Shown here: piece after piece, positions 47,223 to 55,753 of the stretch
How positions within the stretch are numbered: the first letter of the stretch is position 1
Layout: each line of letters starts with the position of its first letter
NCBI RefSeq assembly: GCF_000300235.2
Contig: NZ_CP004388.1
Coordinates: forward strand, 2,576,501 to 2,640,500
DNA from: Thalassospira xiamenensis M-5 = DSM 17429
Lineage (GTDB): Bacteria > Pseudomonadota > Alphaproteobacteria > Rhodospirillales > Thalassospiraceae
Direction of reading: 5' to 3'
Length of the DNA: 64,000 bases
Program-made: the position numbers and the translations under genes
Notes under the pieces: generated by a model
Told to the model about the DNA's origin: nothing
Databases searched by the model: none
What the model saw: the letters and a program-made list of their open reading frames with translations, nothing else

Positions 47223-47747
47223 TCAGGACGCCGATTTAAGAGCCGTCCGACGCCGTTCACGAAGCGATCCAGCCGTAACCCGCCCATCCCCTGTCGGTTG
47301 ATAATAAACCGTCATTTCCTTTAATGCGGCGCGCACTTTTGCCAGCGATACATCGTCGTCATTTTTCAACTCATATGCATCAAATCCGCAGCGATGCATA
47401 TAAAGAATCTGGTCGCGCAACACGTCACCGATTGCACGAAGTTCACCCTTGAAACCAAGACGTTCGCGCAGAACACGCGCATAGGAATATCCGCGCCCGT
47501 CGGTATAGGCCGGGAAATTGACGGTGATGATCGAAAGACGATCCAGATCGTTTGCCAGATCTTCCGGCGCATCGCCGGGGTTAAGCTGCACGCCAAGACC
47601 ACCATTGCGGCCGATCAGCGTTTCGCGTTCTTCCTTAAAACGCGCAAGAGGCACGATAATGTTTTCCTCCCCCGGCGGAAGGTCGGCTTCGGCGTCAAGC
47701 GTGATCCATTCCTGATCAATCACACTGTCATTCTTAACGATCGCCAT
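47223..47747 (-). CDS. DUF934 protein of the sulfite reductase cluster
   Basis: A 174-residue protein of the DUF934 family, which in proteobacteria sits beside sulfite reductase and cysH genes. Motifs seen are FPAYTDGRGYSYARVLRERL and ELRAIGDVLRDQILYMHRCG. Its exact role is unknown, but the linkage implies sulfite or sulfate reduction. The start is firm: AAGGAGG lies 6 bases before the ATG. It overlaps the end of the sulfite reductase gene by 14 bases. A cysH gene, often next in this cluster, does not follow. Confidence 0.87.
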   Translation of the reverse strand: MAIVKNDSVIDQEWITLDAEADLPPGEENIIVPLARFKEERETLIGRNGGLGVQLNPGDAPEDLANDLDRLSIITVNFPAYTDGRGYSYARVLRERLGFKGELRAIGDVLRDQILYMHRCGFDAYELKNDDDVSLAKVRAALKEMTVYYQPTGDGRVTAGSLRERRRTALKSAS

Positions 47748-49389
47748 AAAGCACCTCCTTGAACGGGTCCATGCCGACACGGCGATAGGTATCGATAAAA
47801 CGTTCGCCGGTTTCGCGAATGCCAAGATATTTGGTCACCAGACTTTCAATGGCATCGACGACTTCGGCCTCGGAGAAACCGGCACCGGCGATTTTACCGA
47901 TTTCGGCATTCTCACTGGCGTCGCCGCCAAGGGTGATCTGATAGAATTCCTTGCCACGTTTATCGAGGCCCAGAATCCCGATATGACCAACATGGTGATG
48001 TCCGCAGGCATTGATGCAACCGGAAATCTTGATCTTGAGTTCGCCGATATCATGCTGGCGATCCAGATCGGAAAAACGTTCCGAAATGCGCTGAGACAGC
48101 GGGATCGAACGCGCCGTTGCCAGCGCACAATAATCCAGCCCCGGGCAGGAAATGATGTCGGTAACATAGCCAAGATTTGCCGTTGCCAGATTGGCGTTTT
48201 TCAGCTCCGCCCAAAGCGAGAACAAATCGGCTTTTTTCACGTGCGGCAAAACCAGATTCTGTTCGTGGGTTACACGGACATCACCAAAACTGTACTGCTC
48301 CGACAGATCGGCAACCAGTTCCATCTGGGTATCGGTTGCATCGCCCGGAATACCACCAATCGGCTTCAGCGATACGTTGGCAATCGCATAACCCGGTTGC
48401 TTGTGCGGAATGACGTTCGAACGCACCCAGTTGGAGAATTCCCGATTTTCGGCCTTACGACGTTCAAATTCGGCATCATCGTCGGAAAGGGTTTCGAATG
48501 CCGGAGGGGCGAACTGTTCGATGTAATGCGCAATTTCGGCATCATCGACGCGCAGCGATCCGTCCTTGATCTGCGCCCATTCTTCCTCGACCAGGCGCTG
48601 CATTTCCTCGACCCCGATTTCATGTACGAGGATTTTGATTCGTGCCTTGTACTTATTGTCACGACGGCCAAAGCGGTTATAAACCCGCAGGATCGCCTCA
48701 AGATACGAAAACAGATCGTTCTTGCCGATAAAGTCACGCACGGTTTTACCGACGAATGGCGTGCGGCCAAGCCCACCGCCCACGATGACCTCGAACCCGA
48801 CCTCGCCCGCATCATTCTGATGCATGCGAAGTCCGATATCATGGACCTTTACTGCGGCACGGTCATTTGGCGACCCGGTCACCGCGATTTTGAATTTGCG
48901 CGGCAGATAGGTGAATTCCGGATGGAACGTTGACCACTGGCGGATCAGTTCGCAATAGGGCCGCGGATCTTCTATCTCGTCGGCGGCAGCCCCTGCGTAC
49001 TGGTCGGTTGTCGTGTTGCGGATACAGTTGCCCGATGTCTGGATCGCATGCATTTCGACCTTGGCAAGATCAAGCAATGCATCGGGAATTTCATCAAGTT
49101 TTGGCCAGTTATACTGGATATTCTGCCGGGTCGTGAAATGTCCGTATCCCTTGTCATAACGACGCGCGATATAGCCAAGCTGGCGCAATTGATCCGCGCG
49201 CAATGTTCCATAGGGAACAGCAACGCGCAACATATAGGCATGCAGCTGAAGGTAAACACCGTTCATCAGGCGCAGTGGGCGGAACTGGTCTTCGGTAATA
49301 TCGCCCGAAAGACGACGTTTTACCTGTTCACGGAACTGCTCGGTACGTTCCAGCACCAGTTGGCGGTCAAAATCATCATAGCGATACAT
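47734..49389 (-). CDS. cysI: Nitrite/sulfite reductase hemoprotein (assimilatory sulfite reductase)
   Basis: It reduces sulfite to sulfide with six electrons at a siroheme-[4Fe-4S] centre. The 551-residue protein shows the two cluster-binding segments CPGLDYCALATARSI and KISGCINACGHHHVGHIGIL, and a siroheme-binding YGHFTTRQNIQYNWPKLDEI. The start MYRYDDFDRQLVLERTEQFR is the usual alphaproteobacterial form. A flavoprotein subunit is absent, so ferredoxin or another reductase would feed electrons. DUF2849 lies 14 bases upstream; nitrite reduction is less likely given these neighbours. Confidence 0.9.
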   Translation of the reverse strand: MYRYDDFDRQLVLERTEQFREQVKRRLSGDITEDQFRPLRLMNGVYLQLHAYMLRVAVPYGTLRADQLRQLGYIARRYDKGYGHFTTRQNIQYNWPKLDEIPDALLDLAKVEMHAIQTSGNCIRNTTTDQYAGAAADEIEDPRPYCELIRQWSTFHPEFTYLPRKFKIAVTGSPNDRAAVKVHDIGLRMHQNDAGEVGFEVIVGGGLGRTPFVGKTVRDFIGKNDLFSYLEAILRVYNRFGRRDNKYKARIKILVHEIGVEEMQRLVEEEWAQIKDGSLRVDDAEIAHYIEQFAPPAFETLSDDDAEFERRKAENREFSNWVRSNVIPHKQPGYAIANVSLKPIGGIPGDATDTQMELVADLSEQYSFGDVRVTHEQNLVLPHVKKADLFSLWAELKNANLATANLGYVTDIISCPGLDYCALATARSIPLSQRISERFSDLDRQHDIGELKIKISGCINACGHHHVGHIGILGLDKRGKEFYQITLGGDASENAEIGKIAGAGFSEAEVVDAIESLVTKYLGIRETGERFIDTYRRVGMDPFKEVLYGDR

Positions 49390-49403
49390 GACGTATCCTC
49401 TCC

Positions 49404-49697
49404 TTACCCGGCCTGATAGCCGAGATCCTGCCGCACACTGGGACCCTTGGTGCGCAGAACTTCACGGTATTTTGTCGGAACCAGCCCACCGTCCTGTTGC
49501 TCCACCTCGATCAGATAAGGTCCGACAATGACAGTATCGAGCTCAGGTGCACTGGCCTCTGCCAGCAAGGCGTCACCCGCCTCTTTTCCGTCGGCAACGC
49601 GAGACTGATCGATGTCTTCACTCCAACCGCCTTCCGCGGTCAGGAAAACCACCAACCCGTCACCAAGACGGTTTGCCGTGACAACTTGCAGGGACAT
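49404..49697 (-). CDS. DUF2849 protein upstream of sulfite reductase
   Basis: A 97-residue protein of the DUF2849 family: MSLQVVTANRLGDGLVVFLT, with the GGWSEDIDQSRVADG turn. It is found directly upstream of alphaproteobacterial sulfite reductase genes and is thought to act with them, though no activity is known. The ending PSVRQDLGYQAG is polar. It leads the DUF2849-cysI-DUF934 operon; cysG (siroheme synthase), often in front, is not present here. Confidence 0.85.
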   Translation of the reverse strand: MSLQVVTANRLGDGLVVFLTAEGGWSEDIDQSRVADGKEAGDALLAEASAPELDTVIVGPYLIEVEQQDGGLVPTKYREVLRTKGPSVRQDLGYQAG

Positions 49698-49781
49698 TCG
49701 GTTCTCTCAGCCTGTAAATCTCTCTGGTGATGTCCTGTCTATGGACATTTTCTGCACCAGAATTTGGATGATTACCGACTA

Positions 49782-49853
49782 TTGGTCAAGTTTTTTTGTT
49801 AAATACATAAAAATACAAATTATTAATGTTATTAATACTCAGCACTTGACCAA
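49782..49853. repeat. Inverted TTGGTCAAG / CTTGACCAA pair flanking an AT-rich core
   Basis: TTGGTCAAG (49782-49790) and CTTGACCAA (49845-49853) are perfect inverted 9-base repeats 54 bases apart. Between them is an AT-rich region with two tandem copies of TTATTAAT (49820-49836, period 9). A similar ATGACCAAA follows at about 49904. They lie between the sulfite reductase operon and the DUF1489 gene and may be paired operators. Confidence 0.45.
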
Positions 49854-49914
49854 ATTCCCCATGACTTCTAGGTCAGATAACACCCTGTCTCGCCTGAAAG
49901 AACATGACCAAACC

Positions 49915-50331
49915 ATGCCCCTCCATCTGATCAAACTAAGTGTTGGTACGGAAAGCCCCGAAACCCTGCGCCAATGGCAGGCCTATTTCGGGAACCTTCA
50001 TGGACGAATTTATCATACCACCCGAATGACTCCGAAACGCAAAGCGGAAATACTGGCCGGCGGATCGATCTATTGGGTGATCAAGGGGGCAATTCGCGCA
50101 CGTCAGCGCATTATAGATCTGGAAGAATTCATTGACGATGAAGGCATCAAGCATTGCCGCATCGTCCTGGACCCGGAACTTTTCGAAACGCGCACATGGC
50201 CGCACCGCGCCTTTCAGGGGTGGCGTTACCTTTCAGAAGACAAATGTCCGCCAGATGAAAAGCAGGCCGGTGGCGCAGAAGCACTTCCCGAAGACATGGC
50301 AGATGAATTGCGCGAGCTCGGCCTTCTCTGA
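49915..50331 (+). CDS. DUF1489 family protein
   Basis: A 138-residue protein of the DUF1489 family, restricted mostly to alphaproteobacteria and of unknown function. The start MPLHLIKLSVGTESPETLRQ is the family N-terminus. Typical segments are GGSIYWVIKGAIRARQRIID and WPHRAFQGWRYLSEDKCPPD. It is soluble. It is divergent from the sulfite reductase operon and stands alone. Confidence 0.87.
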   Translation: MPLHLIKLSVGTESPETLRQWQAYFGNLHGRIYHTTRMTPKRKAEILAGGSIYWVIKGAIRARQRIIDLEEFIDDEGIKHCRIVLDPELFETRTWPHRAFQGWRYLSEDKCPPDEKQAGGAEALPEDMADELRELGLL

Positions 50332-50337
50332 GCCGGA

Positions 50338-51303
50338 TTACGATTTTCCCGGATCGGGGGTGATGACAGTCAAGGCCGGCTGGTTTTCCTCGATATCCTT
50401 GAGGGTTGCGGCAACTTCGTCCTTCAGCCAGCGAATAAAGGATTGTACACGCGGCCGGTTCAGGTTTTCCTCGGGACAGGTCAGATAATAGGCGTAACTT
50501 GACGCAACGGTTTGCGGAAATGGGCGAACAAGCAAACCGGCTTTCAGGTCCTGCGCGGCAAGACTGGTTCGCGCCATGCCAACCCCGTGCCCCATCAGGG
50601 CTGCCTGAATGACCATGTCGCCAGAATTGAAACGAAGTCCGCGTCGCAAATCAATTCCCTTAACCCCGACACCTTCCAGCCAGAATTGCCAATCCGCAGC
50701 GCGCGGTTGCTCAATATGCGATGTGGCGTCATGCAGTAGCTGATGACCGGCAATATCCGCAGGCCGGTTCAGCGGCGGACTTGATGCCAGATAATCCGGG
50801 CTGCAAACCGGGAAAACTTCATCACGCATCAGCAGTTCGGTATAAAGGTTGGGATACCGGCCTCGGCCGAAACGAACAGCAAGATCAATACCTTCATTGC
50901 GGAAATCAACCAATCGATCATCAGCGTGGATTCGAACATCAATATCAGGATGTGCTTCACGAAAATGCCCAAGCCGCGGCACCAGCCATTTGACAGCGAA
51001 AGATTGCAATACGCTGACGGTGACAACACCGGCTTCTTCCACAGCGCGAAGGCTGTCGATTTCGCCTGCGATGCGTGAAAAGCCTTCAAACGTTGCCCTC
51101 GCCAGACGATCCCCCTCCTCGGTCAGTTGCAACCGCCTTGGCAAACGGAAAAACAAACGAAATCCAAGATATTCTTCGAGCTGACGGATCTGCTGACTGA
51201 TCGCCCCCTGGGTAACGAAAAGTTCCTCGGCGGCGCGGGTAAAATTCAAATGTCGCGCAGCGGCATCGAAGGCACGCAAAGACTGCAATGGGGGTAAGCG
51301 CAT
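50338..51303 (-). CDS. LysR-family transcriptional regulator, GcvA-like
   Basis: A 321-residue regulator. The helix-turn-helix spans about residues 5-62 (LPPLQSLRAFDAAARHLNFT, AAEELFVTQGAISQQIRQLE), and the effector domain follows, with the GcvA-subgroup markers GRYPNLYTELLMRDEVFPVC. I start at MRLPPLQSL, matching that group; the frame continues upstream over the region facing the DUF1127 gene. GcvA controls glycine cleavage in enterics, but this subgroup regulates many targets. It is divergent from the DUF1127 gene, which may be a target. Confidence 0.88.
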   Translation of the reverse strand: MRLPPLQSLRAFDAAARHLNFTRAAEELFVTQGAISQQIRQLEEYLGFRLFFRLPRRLQLTEEGDRLARATFEGFSRIAGEIDSLRAVEEAGVVTVSVLQSFAVKWLVPRLGHFREAHPDIDVRIHADDRLVDFRNEGIDLAVRFGRGRYPNLYTELLMRDEVFPVCSPDYLASSPPLNRPADIAGHQLLHDATSHIEQPRAADWQFWLEGVGVKGIDLRRGLRFNSGDMVIQAALMGHGVGMARTSLAAQDLKAGLLVRPFPQTVASSYAYYLTCPEENLNRPRVQSFIRWLKDEVAATLKDIEENQPALTVITPDPGKS

Positions 51304-51442
51304 GTTCGCCTCAAATCCACAATCATTAGATAATCTAATACATAACCCGAGAAATACTCGTTTGTCACCTACCTGATTTAAGAGGAGTATGGCTTCAACA
51401 AACGTAACCTCCATTAGAAGAACTCAATTCAGGAGAACGATT

Positions 51443-51676
51443 ATGGCACATGCATATTGCCAGACGCCTTCTGGCCACACCAACACCAGAGCCACAAACC
51501 CGCCAACCACATCGCTGCAAAACGTTATCAACACAGTATTCAGCACAATCGCGGATACGCTTGCCAAACGCGCACAGCGCCGTGCTCTCATGCGGTTAAG
51601 TGACGCCCAGCTTTCTGATATCGGTCTGTCGCGAAGTGATGCCGAGGCCGAATACCGGAAATCCTATCCGCTTTGA
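51443..51676 (+). CDS. DUF1127 (YjiS-like) small protein
   Basis: A 77-residue protein with the DUF1127 Arg-rich core near the C-terminus (RRALMRLSDAQLSDIGLSRS). Small proteins of this type are often induced by stress, phosphate or metabolic cues, and some affect mRNA stability. AGGAG lies 7 bases before the ATG. It faces away from the LysR gene and is followed by a long inverted repeat before ppk2. Confidence 0.85.
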   Translation: MAHAYCQTPSGHTNTRATNPPTTSLQNVINTVFSTIADTLAKRAQRRALMRLSDAQLSDIGLSRSDAEAEYRKSYPL

Positions 51677-51688
51677 CATTGCCCCACC

Positions 51689-51762
51689 TGCGCCATGATC
51701 GAAATCCTATCCGTGAACCGGATTTGATCTACCTCCTTGCGCCCCCTTTCGATCATGGCGCA
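51689..51762. repeat. Perfect 16-bp inverted repeat between the DUF1127 gene and ppk2
   Basis: TGCGCCATGATCGAAA (51689-51704) and TTTCGATCATGGCGCA (51747-51762) are exact inverse copies, 42 bases apart. The spacer can form a smaller stem ATCCG / CGGAT. The second arm is followed by TTTATG, not by a long T run, and ppk2 starts 47 bases on. It could end the DUF1127 transcript, form a leader structure on ppk2, or be a pair of protein sites. Confidence 0.6.
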
Positions 51763-51808
51763 TTTATGTCACTGTAATTTCCCATTAAAGTTGCAGGGCA
51801 TCTACAGT

Positions 51809-52846
51809 ATGGCGGCGAAACAGAAAGACAACCCGACGAAAAAGACGGAAAGCGGTGACAATTCGATCCGCAAGGCGGTGAAAAATACGGCGCGCAGCCG
51901 CAGGGCTTCGAAACAGCATCCCGATCTTTCCAGCCTTGATAGCGAAGCCCGTGATCGTTTTTTACTTGATGCTGAAAGCATGACGATGGATCGCCTTGAT
52001 GATCGCCCGTCAAAGAAAAGCATTTCCCCGGAATCAGACACTCCCGGAGACTATGTCCCGCCTGACATCGACGCCGATCCCAATGCACGCGTGAAAAAGA
52101 TGCATGGCAAACAGTATCTTGAACTCATTGCGCCATTGCATATCGAACTTCTCAAGCTGCAAAACTGGGTTAAGGCTGAGAACATCAAATCACTGGTGAT
52201 TTTCGAAGGCCGCGATGCCGCTGGAAAAGGTGGCACGATAAAACGCTTCACAGAACATCTGAACCCGCGTGGCGCACGTGTGGTTGCGCTCGGGAAACCG
52301 AATGACCGGGAACTGACTCAATGGTATTTCCAGCGCTACGTTGAACATCTGCCATCTGGCGGCGAAATCGTCCTGTTTGACCGGTCCTGGTATAACCGGG
52401 CGATGGTTGAACGTGTCATGGGATTCTGCAACATGTTCGAAGTCAGCGAATTCCTGCAATCGGTCCCGGCACTCGAGCGCATGCTGATCCGTTCCGACAT
52501 TCACATGACCAAGTTCTATTTTTCGGTCAGTAAAAAAGAACAGGCGCGCCGGTTTGATCAGCGCAAACAAGACCCGCTTAAACAATGGAAACTAAGCCCG
52601 GTTGATCTGGCATCGCAAAATCTTTGGGATGCCTACACCGAAGCAAAGACCGAGATGTTTTTCCATACCTCGACCACCGACAGTCCTTGGATCATTGTTA
52701 AGTCAGACGACAAGAAGCGCGCACGTGTAAACGCTATCCGCTATTACCTTTCGCAGTTCGAATATCCCGGAAAACGGACTGAACTTCTGACCTATGACCG
52801 GCGGGTCATTCATACCGTCAGCGAGGAACTGGCACTCGACGACTGA
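51809..52846 (+). CDS. ppk2: Polyphosphate kinase 2 family protein
   Basis: A 345-residue PPK2, which uses polyphosphate to phosphorylate nucleotides (or makes it). Walker A is FEGRDAAGKGGTIKR and Walker B LFDRSWYNRAMVERVM. The lid region is SVSKKEQARRFDQRKQDPL. The first about 85 residues are a Lys/Asp/Ser-rich tail not found in the core family. I start at MAAKQKDN; AGGG is about 10 bases upstream. The exact substrate class (ADP, GDP or AMP) cannot be told by eye. Confidence 0.93.
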   Translation: MAAKQKDNPTKKTESGDNSIRKAVKNTARSRRASKQHPDLSSLDSEARDRFLLDAESMTMDRLDDRPSKKSISPESDTPGDYVPPDIDADPNARVKKMHGKQYLELIAPLHIELLKLQNWVKAENIKSLVIFEGRDAAGKGGTIKRFTEHLNPRGARVVALGKPNDRELTQWYFQRYVEHLPSGGEIVLFDRSWYNRAMVERVMGFCNMFEVSEFLQSVPALERMLIRSDIHMTKFYFSVSKKEQARRFDQRKQDPLKQWKLSPVDLASQNLWDAYTEAKTEMFFHTSTTDSPWIIVKSDDKKRARVNAIRYYLSQFEYPGKRTELLTYDRRVIHTVSEELALDD

Positions 52847-52965
52847 CAGATGAATGATCCATGTATTCCGGATCGTGGAAACATTGTCTCCATGACATTC
52901 CGCTGCATTGACATTCGCAAGGTGGCCTCCTTTACTGGTAACACCAATTACACGGGAGGCACGAA

Positions 52966-53835
52966 ATGGCAAAATGTGCATTTATCGGGCTGGGCGTCAT
53001 GGGCTATCCCATGGCCGGCCACCTGCAAAAGGCAGGGCACGACGTTACTGTTTTCAACCGCACCGCCGCAAAAGCAGATAAATGGGCGGGCGAATATGGC
53101 GGAAAATCCGCCCCTACCCCGGCCGAAGCCGCCAACGGGGCAGAATTTGTTTTTATTTGCGTTGGCAATGACGACGATCTGCGAAGCGTCGTCCTCGGCG
53201 AGACCGGTGCTCTCACCGGGGCGGCAAAAAATGCTGTGATGATTGACAACACAACAGCATCAGCCGATGTCGCCCGCGAACTATATGCGGCCGCCAAAGA
53301 TGCTGGTGTTTCCTTTATCGATGCCCCCGTATCGGGCGGACAGGCGGGTGCTGAAAACGGCATTCTTACCGTCATGTGCGGCGGTGATCAGGCGGCATTT
53401 GACCGCGCGGCACCGGTTATTGACGCGTTTGCGCGCTCCTGCAAGCTGATGGGTGAAAGCGGATCGGGCCAACTGACCAAGATGGTGAATCAGATTTGCA
53501 TCGCAGGCCTTGTTCAGGGTCTTTCCGAAGGTGTGAATTTCGGTCGCAAGGCTGGCCTTGATATGGAAAAGGTTCTTGATGTGATTTCGAAAGGTGCCGC
53601 TGGCAGCTGGCAGATGGAAAACCGAGGCAAGACAATGGTCGAAGACAAGTTTGACTTTGGCTTTGCAGTTGACTGGATGCGTAAAGATCTTGGCATCTGC
53701 CTTGAAGAATCGAAGCGCAATGGCGCGCGCCTGCCGGTAACCGCGCTTGTTGATCAATTCTATGCGCAGGTTCAGGAGCGTGGAGGAAACCGTTGGGATA
53801 CATCCAGCCTGATTGATCTTCTGGCGCGTGGATAA
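52966..53835 (+). CDS. NAD(P)-dependent beta-hydroxyacid dehydrogenase (3-hydroxyisobutyrate dehydrogenase family)
   Basis: A 289-residue enzyme of the HIBADH/GlxR/Gamma-hydroxybutyrate group. The Rossmann loop is CAFIGLGVMGYPMAGHLQKA, the substrate-binding segment DAPVSGGQAGAENGILTVMC, and the catalytic Lys lies in GSGQLTKMVNQICIAGLVQG. GGAGG lies before the ATG. Choosing between 3-hydroxyisobutyrate and tartronate semialdehyde as substrate needs more evidence; the valine route would match the leucine block elsewhere. It stands alone. Confidence 0.88.
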   Translation: MAKCAFIGLGVMGYPMAGHLQKAGHDVTVFNRTAAKADKWAGEYGGKSAPTPAEAANGAEFVFICVGNDDDLRSVVLGETGALTGAAKNAVMIDNTTASADVARELYAAAKDAGVSFIDAPVSGGQAGAENGILTVMCGGDQAAFDRAAPVIDAFARSCKLMGESGSGQLTKMVNQICIAGLVQGLSEGVNFGRKAGLDMEKVLDVISKGAAGSWQMENRGKTMVEDKFDFGFAVDWMRKDLGICLEESKRNGARLPVTALVDQFYAQVQERGGNRWDTSSLIDLLARG

Positions 53836-53862
53836 GCAGCACCGCAGACCTTTCAAAACACA

Positions 53863-53897
53863 CAAAAAACGCGGCCTTTTGCAGGGCCGCGTTTTTT
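53863..53897. terminator. Bidirectional terminator
   Basis: AAAAACGCGGCC and GGCCGCGTTTTT form a perfect stem with an 8-base loop, between the dehydrogenase and the convergent CtpA gene, with A and T runs on both sides. Confidence 0.93.
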
Positions 53898-53912
53898 GAC
53901 AATTTATCACAA

Positions 53913-55430
53913 TTAGAGCCCCGCGCGCAAAAGTGGCTCCACCTGATCCCTATACACAGCAAGCTTACCGTCACTGAAATAGCCCACGGCACATTCAAGA
54001 ACAGTATCGCGCTGCAATTCCTTGGCTTTGGCCTCGCCATCGCCTTCGGCGTCCAACGGGTTATCATTTGTTGCAGATTTGCCGATACGGGTAACCTCTA
54101 TATCGCGTTCGCAACTTGCTGCATCCATTGATGCAAGAACCTTGCGCGGATCGCGGCGACGCGGCGGCAAAGCGTGCTCAAGATCAACCTCCCGCTCGAA
54201 CTCTTCGGCATCAGGAAGTTTGACTTCAATATCCGGGACAACACCATTGCCCTGCACGATGTGGTTTTCCGGCGTCGTGTAATAACCAGTCGTGATTTTA
54301 AGACCACCGCCAGAAGTCAGCGGCATGATGCGTTGCATTGAACCTTTACCAAACGACTGTTCGCCGATGATGACACCTCGCCCGTTTTCACGCAGGGCGG
54401 CCGCCATCAATTCGGCGCCCGACGCCGATCCACGGTCAAGCAGAATAGCCATGGGCGCACCGTGAAAATAATCGCTGCTGTCTGCTTCATAGCTGCGCAA
54501 TTTACGTTCGCCCCGCCCTTCGGTCGCAACAATCAGCCCCTTGCTCAGGAATTGATCGGCAATATCGGCGGCACTATCAAGCAATCCACCCGGGTTGCGT
54601 CGCAAATCAACGATTACGCCCCGCGGTGAGCCAATCCTGTTTTCCAGCATTTCAAGATATTCGCGTGTCTGATCCAATGTGCTGGCATCAAAACGCGACA
54701 CACGGATGTAGGCCAAATCGTTATCGATGATTGATGCGGTAACCGACGGCACCTCGATCCGTGCACGTTTCACGGTGACGTCAAAGTTTTCCTGCTTGCG
54801 CTGTATCGACAGTGTCACCGGGTCGCCGATGCGACCGCGCATAAGACGGACAGCCTCGGCAATGGGCTCGCCCTTCATTTCATGACCATCAATATGCGTG
54901 ATCCTGTCATTGGGTTGCAGGCCAGCCCGTGCGGCAGGTGTATCGTCAATCGGTGACACGATACGGATCAGTTTGTCCTCGTCCTGCGAAATCACGATGC
55001 CAACACCGGCAAAACTTCCCTCGGTACTTTCCTGCAAACGGCGGAACATATCGTCGGTCATATATGCGCTATGCGGGTCCAGGTCGTGCAGGCTTTCGTC
55101 GAGTACTGCACCAACGATGCCGTCTGGCGTGTGATCATCAGTTTCAAGATTTGGCAAACTGGCAATCGCGCGCTCGACAAACGCCGGGCGATCAATATTT
55201 TCCACATAGGTATCGGAAAGAACCTGAACCGCTTCGACGAACAGTTTATCGGCGCGATCATATTGGTCGCTGGTCGCACTTTCGTCGACATAGTCGCGGT
55301 AGGCATCCAGAAACTGCTGTTCATCATCGCTTGGCCAAACCGGACCGGCACACGCCACCAACCTTGTTCCGGCAAATGAAATCACCACCGCAAGCAAAAT
55401 CGGTAATATTCCTTTGCGCAGCACCGCCAT
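53913..55430 (-). CDS. S41-family C-terminal processing peptidase
   Basis: A 505-residue CtpA/Prc-type protease. The N-terminus has a hydrophobic signal ending in LVAC, which fits a lipobox (Cys about residue 27). Next comes an N-terminal helical region, a PDZ domain (GVGIVISQDEDKLIRIVSPI, APAARAGLQPND-like) and the protease core with the catalytic Ser in DRGSASGAELMAA and Lys in EQSFGKGSMQRIM. It probably trims periplasmic proteins at their C-terminus. It stands alone, opposed to the dehydrogenase. Confidence 0.9.
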   Translation of the reverse strand: MAVLRKGILPILLAVVISFAGTRLVACAGPVWPSDDEQQFLDAYRDYVDESATSDQYDRADKLFVEAVQVLSDTYVENIDRPAFVERAIASLPNLETDDHTPDGIVGAVLDESLHDLDPHSAYMTDDMFRRLQESTEGSFAGVGIVISQDEDKLIRIVSPIDDTPAARAGLQPNDRITHIDGHEMKGEPIAEAVRLMRGRIGDPVTLSIQRKQENFDVTVKRARIEVPSVTASIIDNDLAYIRVSRFDASTLDQTREYLEMLENRIGSPRGVIVDLRRNPGGLLDSAADIADQFLSKGLIVATEGRGERKLRSYEADSSDYFHGAPMAILLDRGSASGAELMAAALRENGRGVIIGEQSFGKGSMQRIMPLTSGGGLKITTGYYTTPENHIVQGNGVVPDIEVKLPDAEEFEREVDLEHALPPRRRDPRKVLASMDAASCERDIEVTRIGKSATNDNPLDAEGDGEAKAKELQRDTVLECAVGYFSDGKLAVYRDQVEPLLRAGL

Positions 55431-55753
55431 ACTCCTGTGTTTTCTTGTTCTTCAGATCGTGTCCCGATCACCGGAAGGGCAGTCTAGCTTGCCAAAGCCC
55501 GAATGGCGACCCTGCAACGGTTTTCACACCTGATTTATATCGGAACCATTATATATTACCGCCAGTAGTGCGACGCAACACTCGCTGGTTTTCCAGAAGA
55601 ACATCCAACTAATAGCTTAGAGTAATTTGGTACTTTCAGAAGGAAACAGACTCGATCTTCTCCCGCCTTGTGATTATGCTATATAGCAACAAAGCCCCAA
55701 AACGAGGGAGATACCGAGCGGGCGCCTCACAATTCAGGGAGACGTCTTTTTCC
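55431..55753. other. Divergent control region
   Basis: About 320 bases between the CtpA and acyl-CoA dehydrogenase genes. AT-rich in places; includes the short palindrome GCTATATAGC at 55678-55687. I see no exact promoter consensus and no gene. Confidence 0.5.

Noticed and set aside
55678-55687. GCTATATAGC palindrome upstream of acyl-CoA dehydrogenase
   Set aside because: Only 10 bases and AT-rich in the centre; such palindromes are common by chance, so it was listed only as a description of the region.
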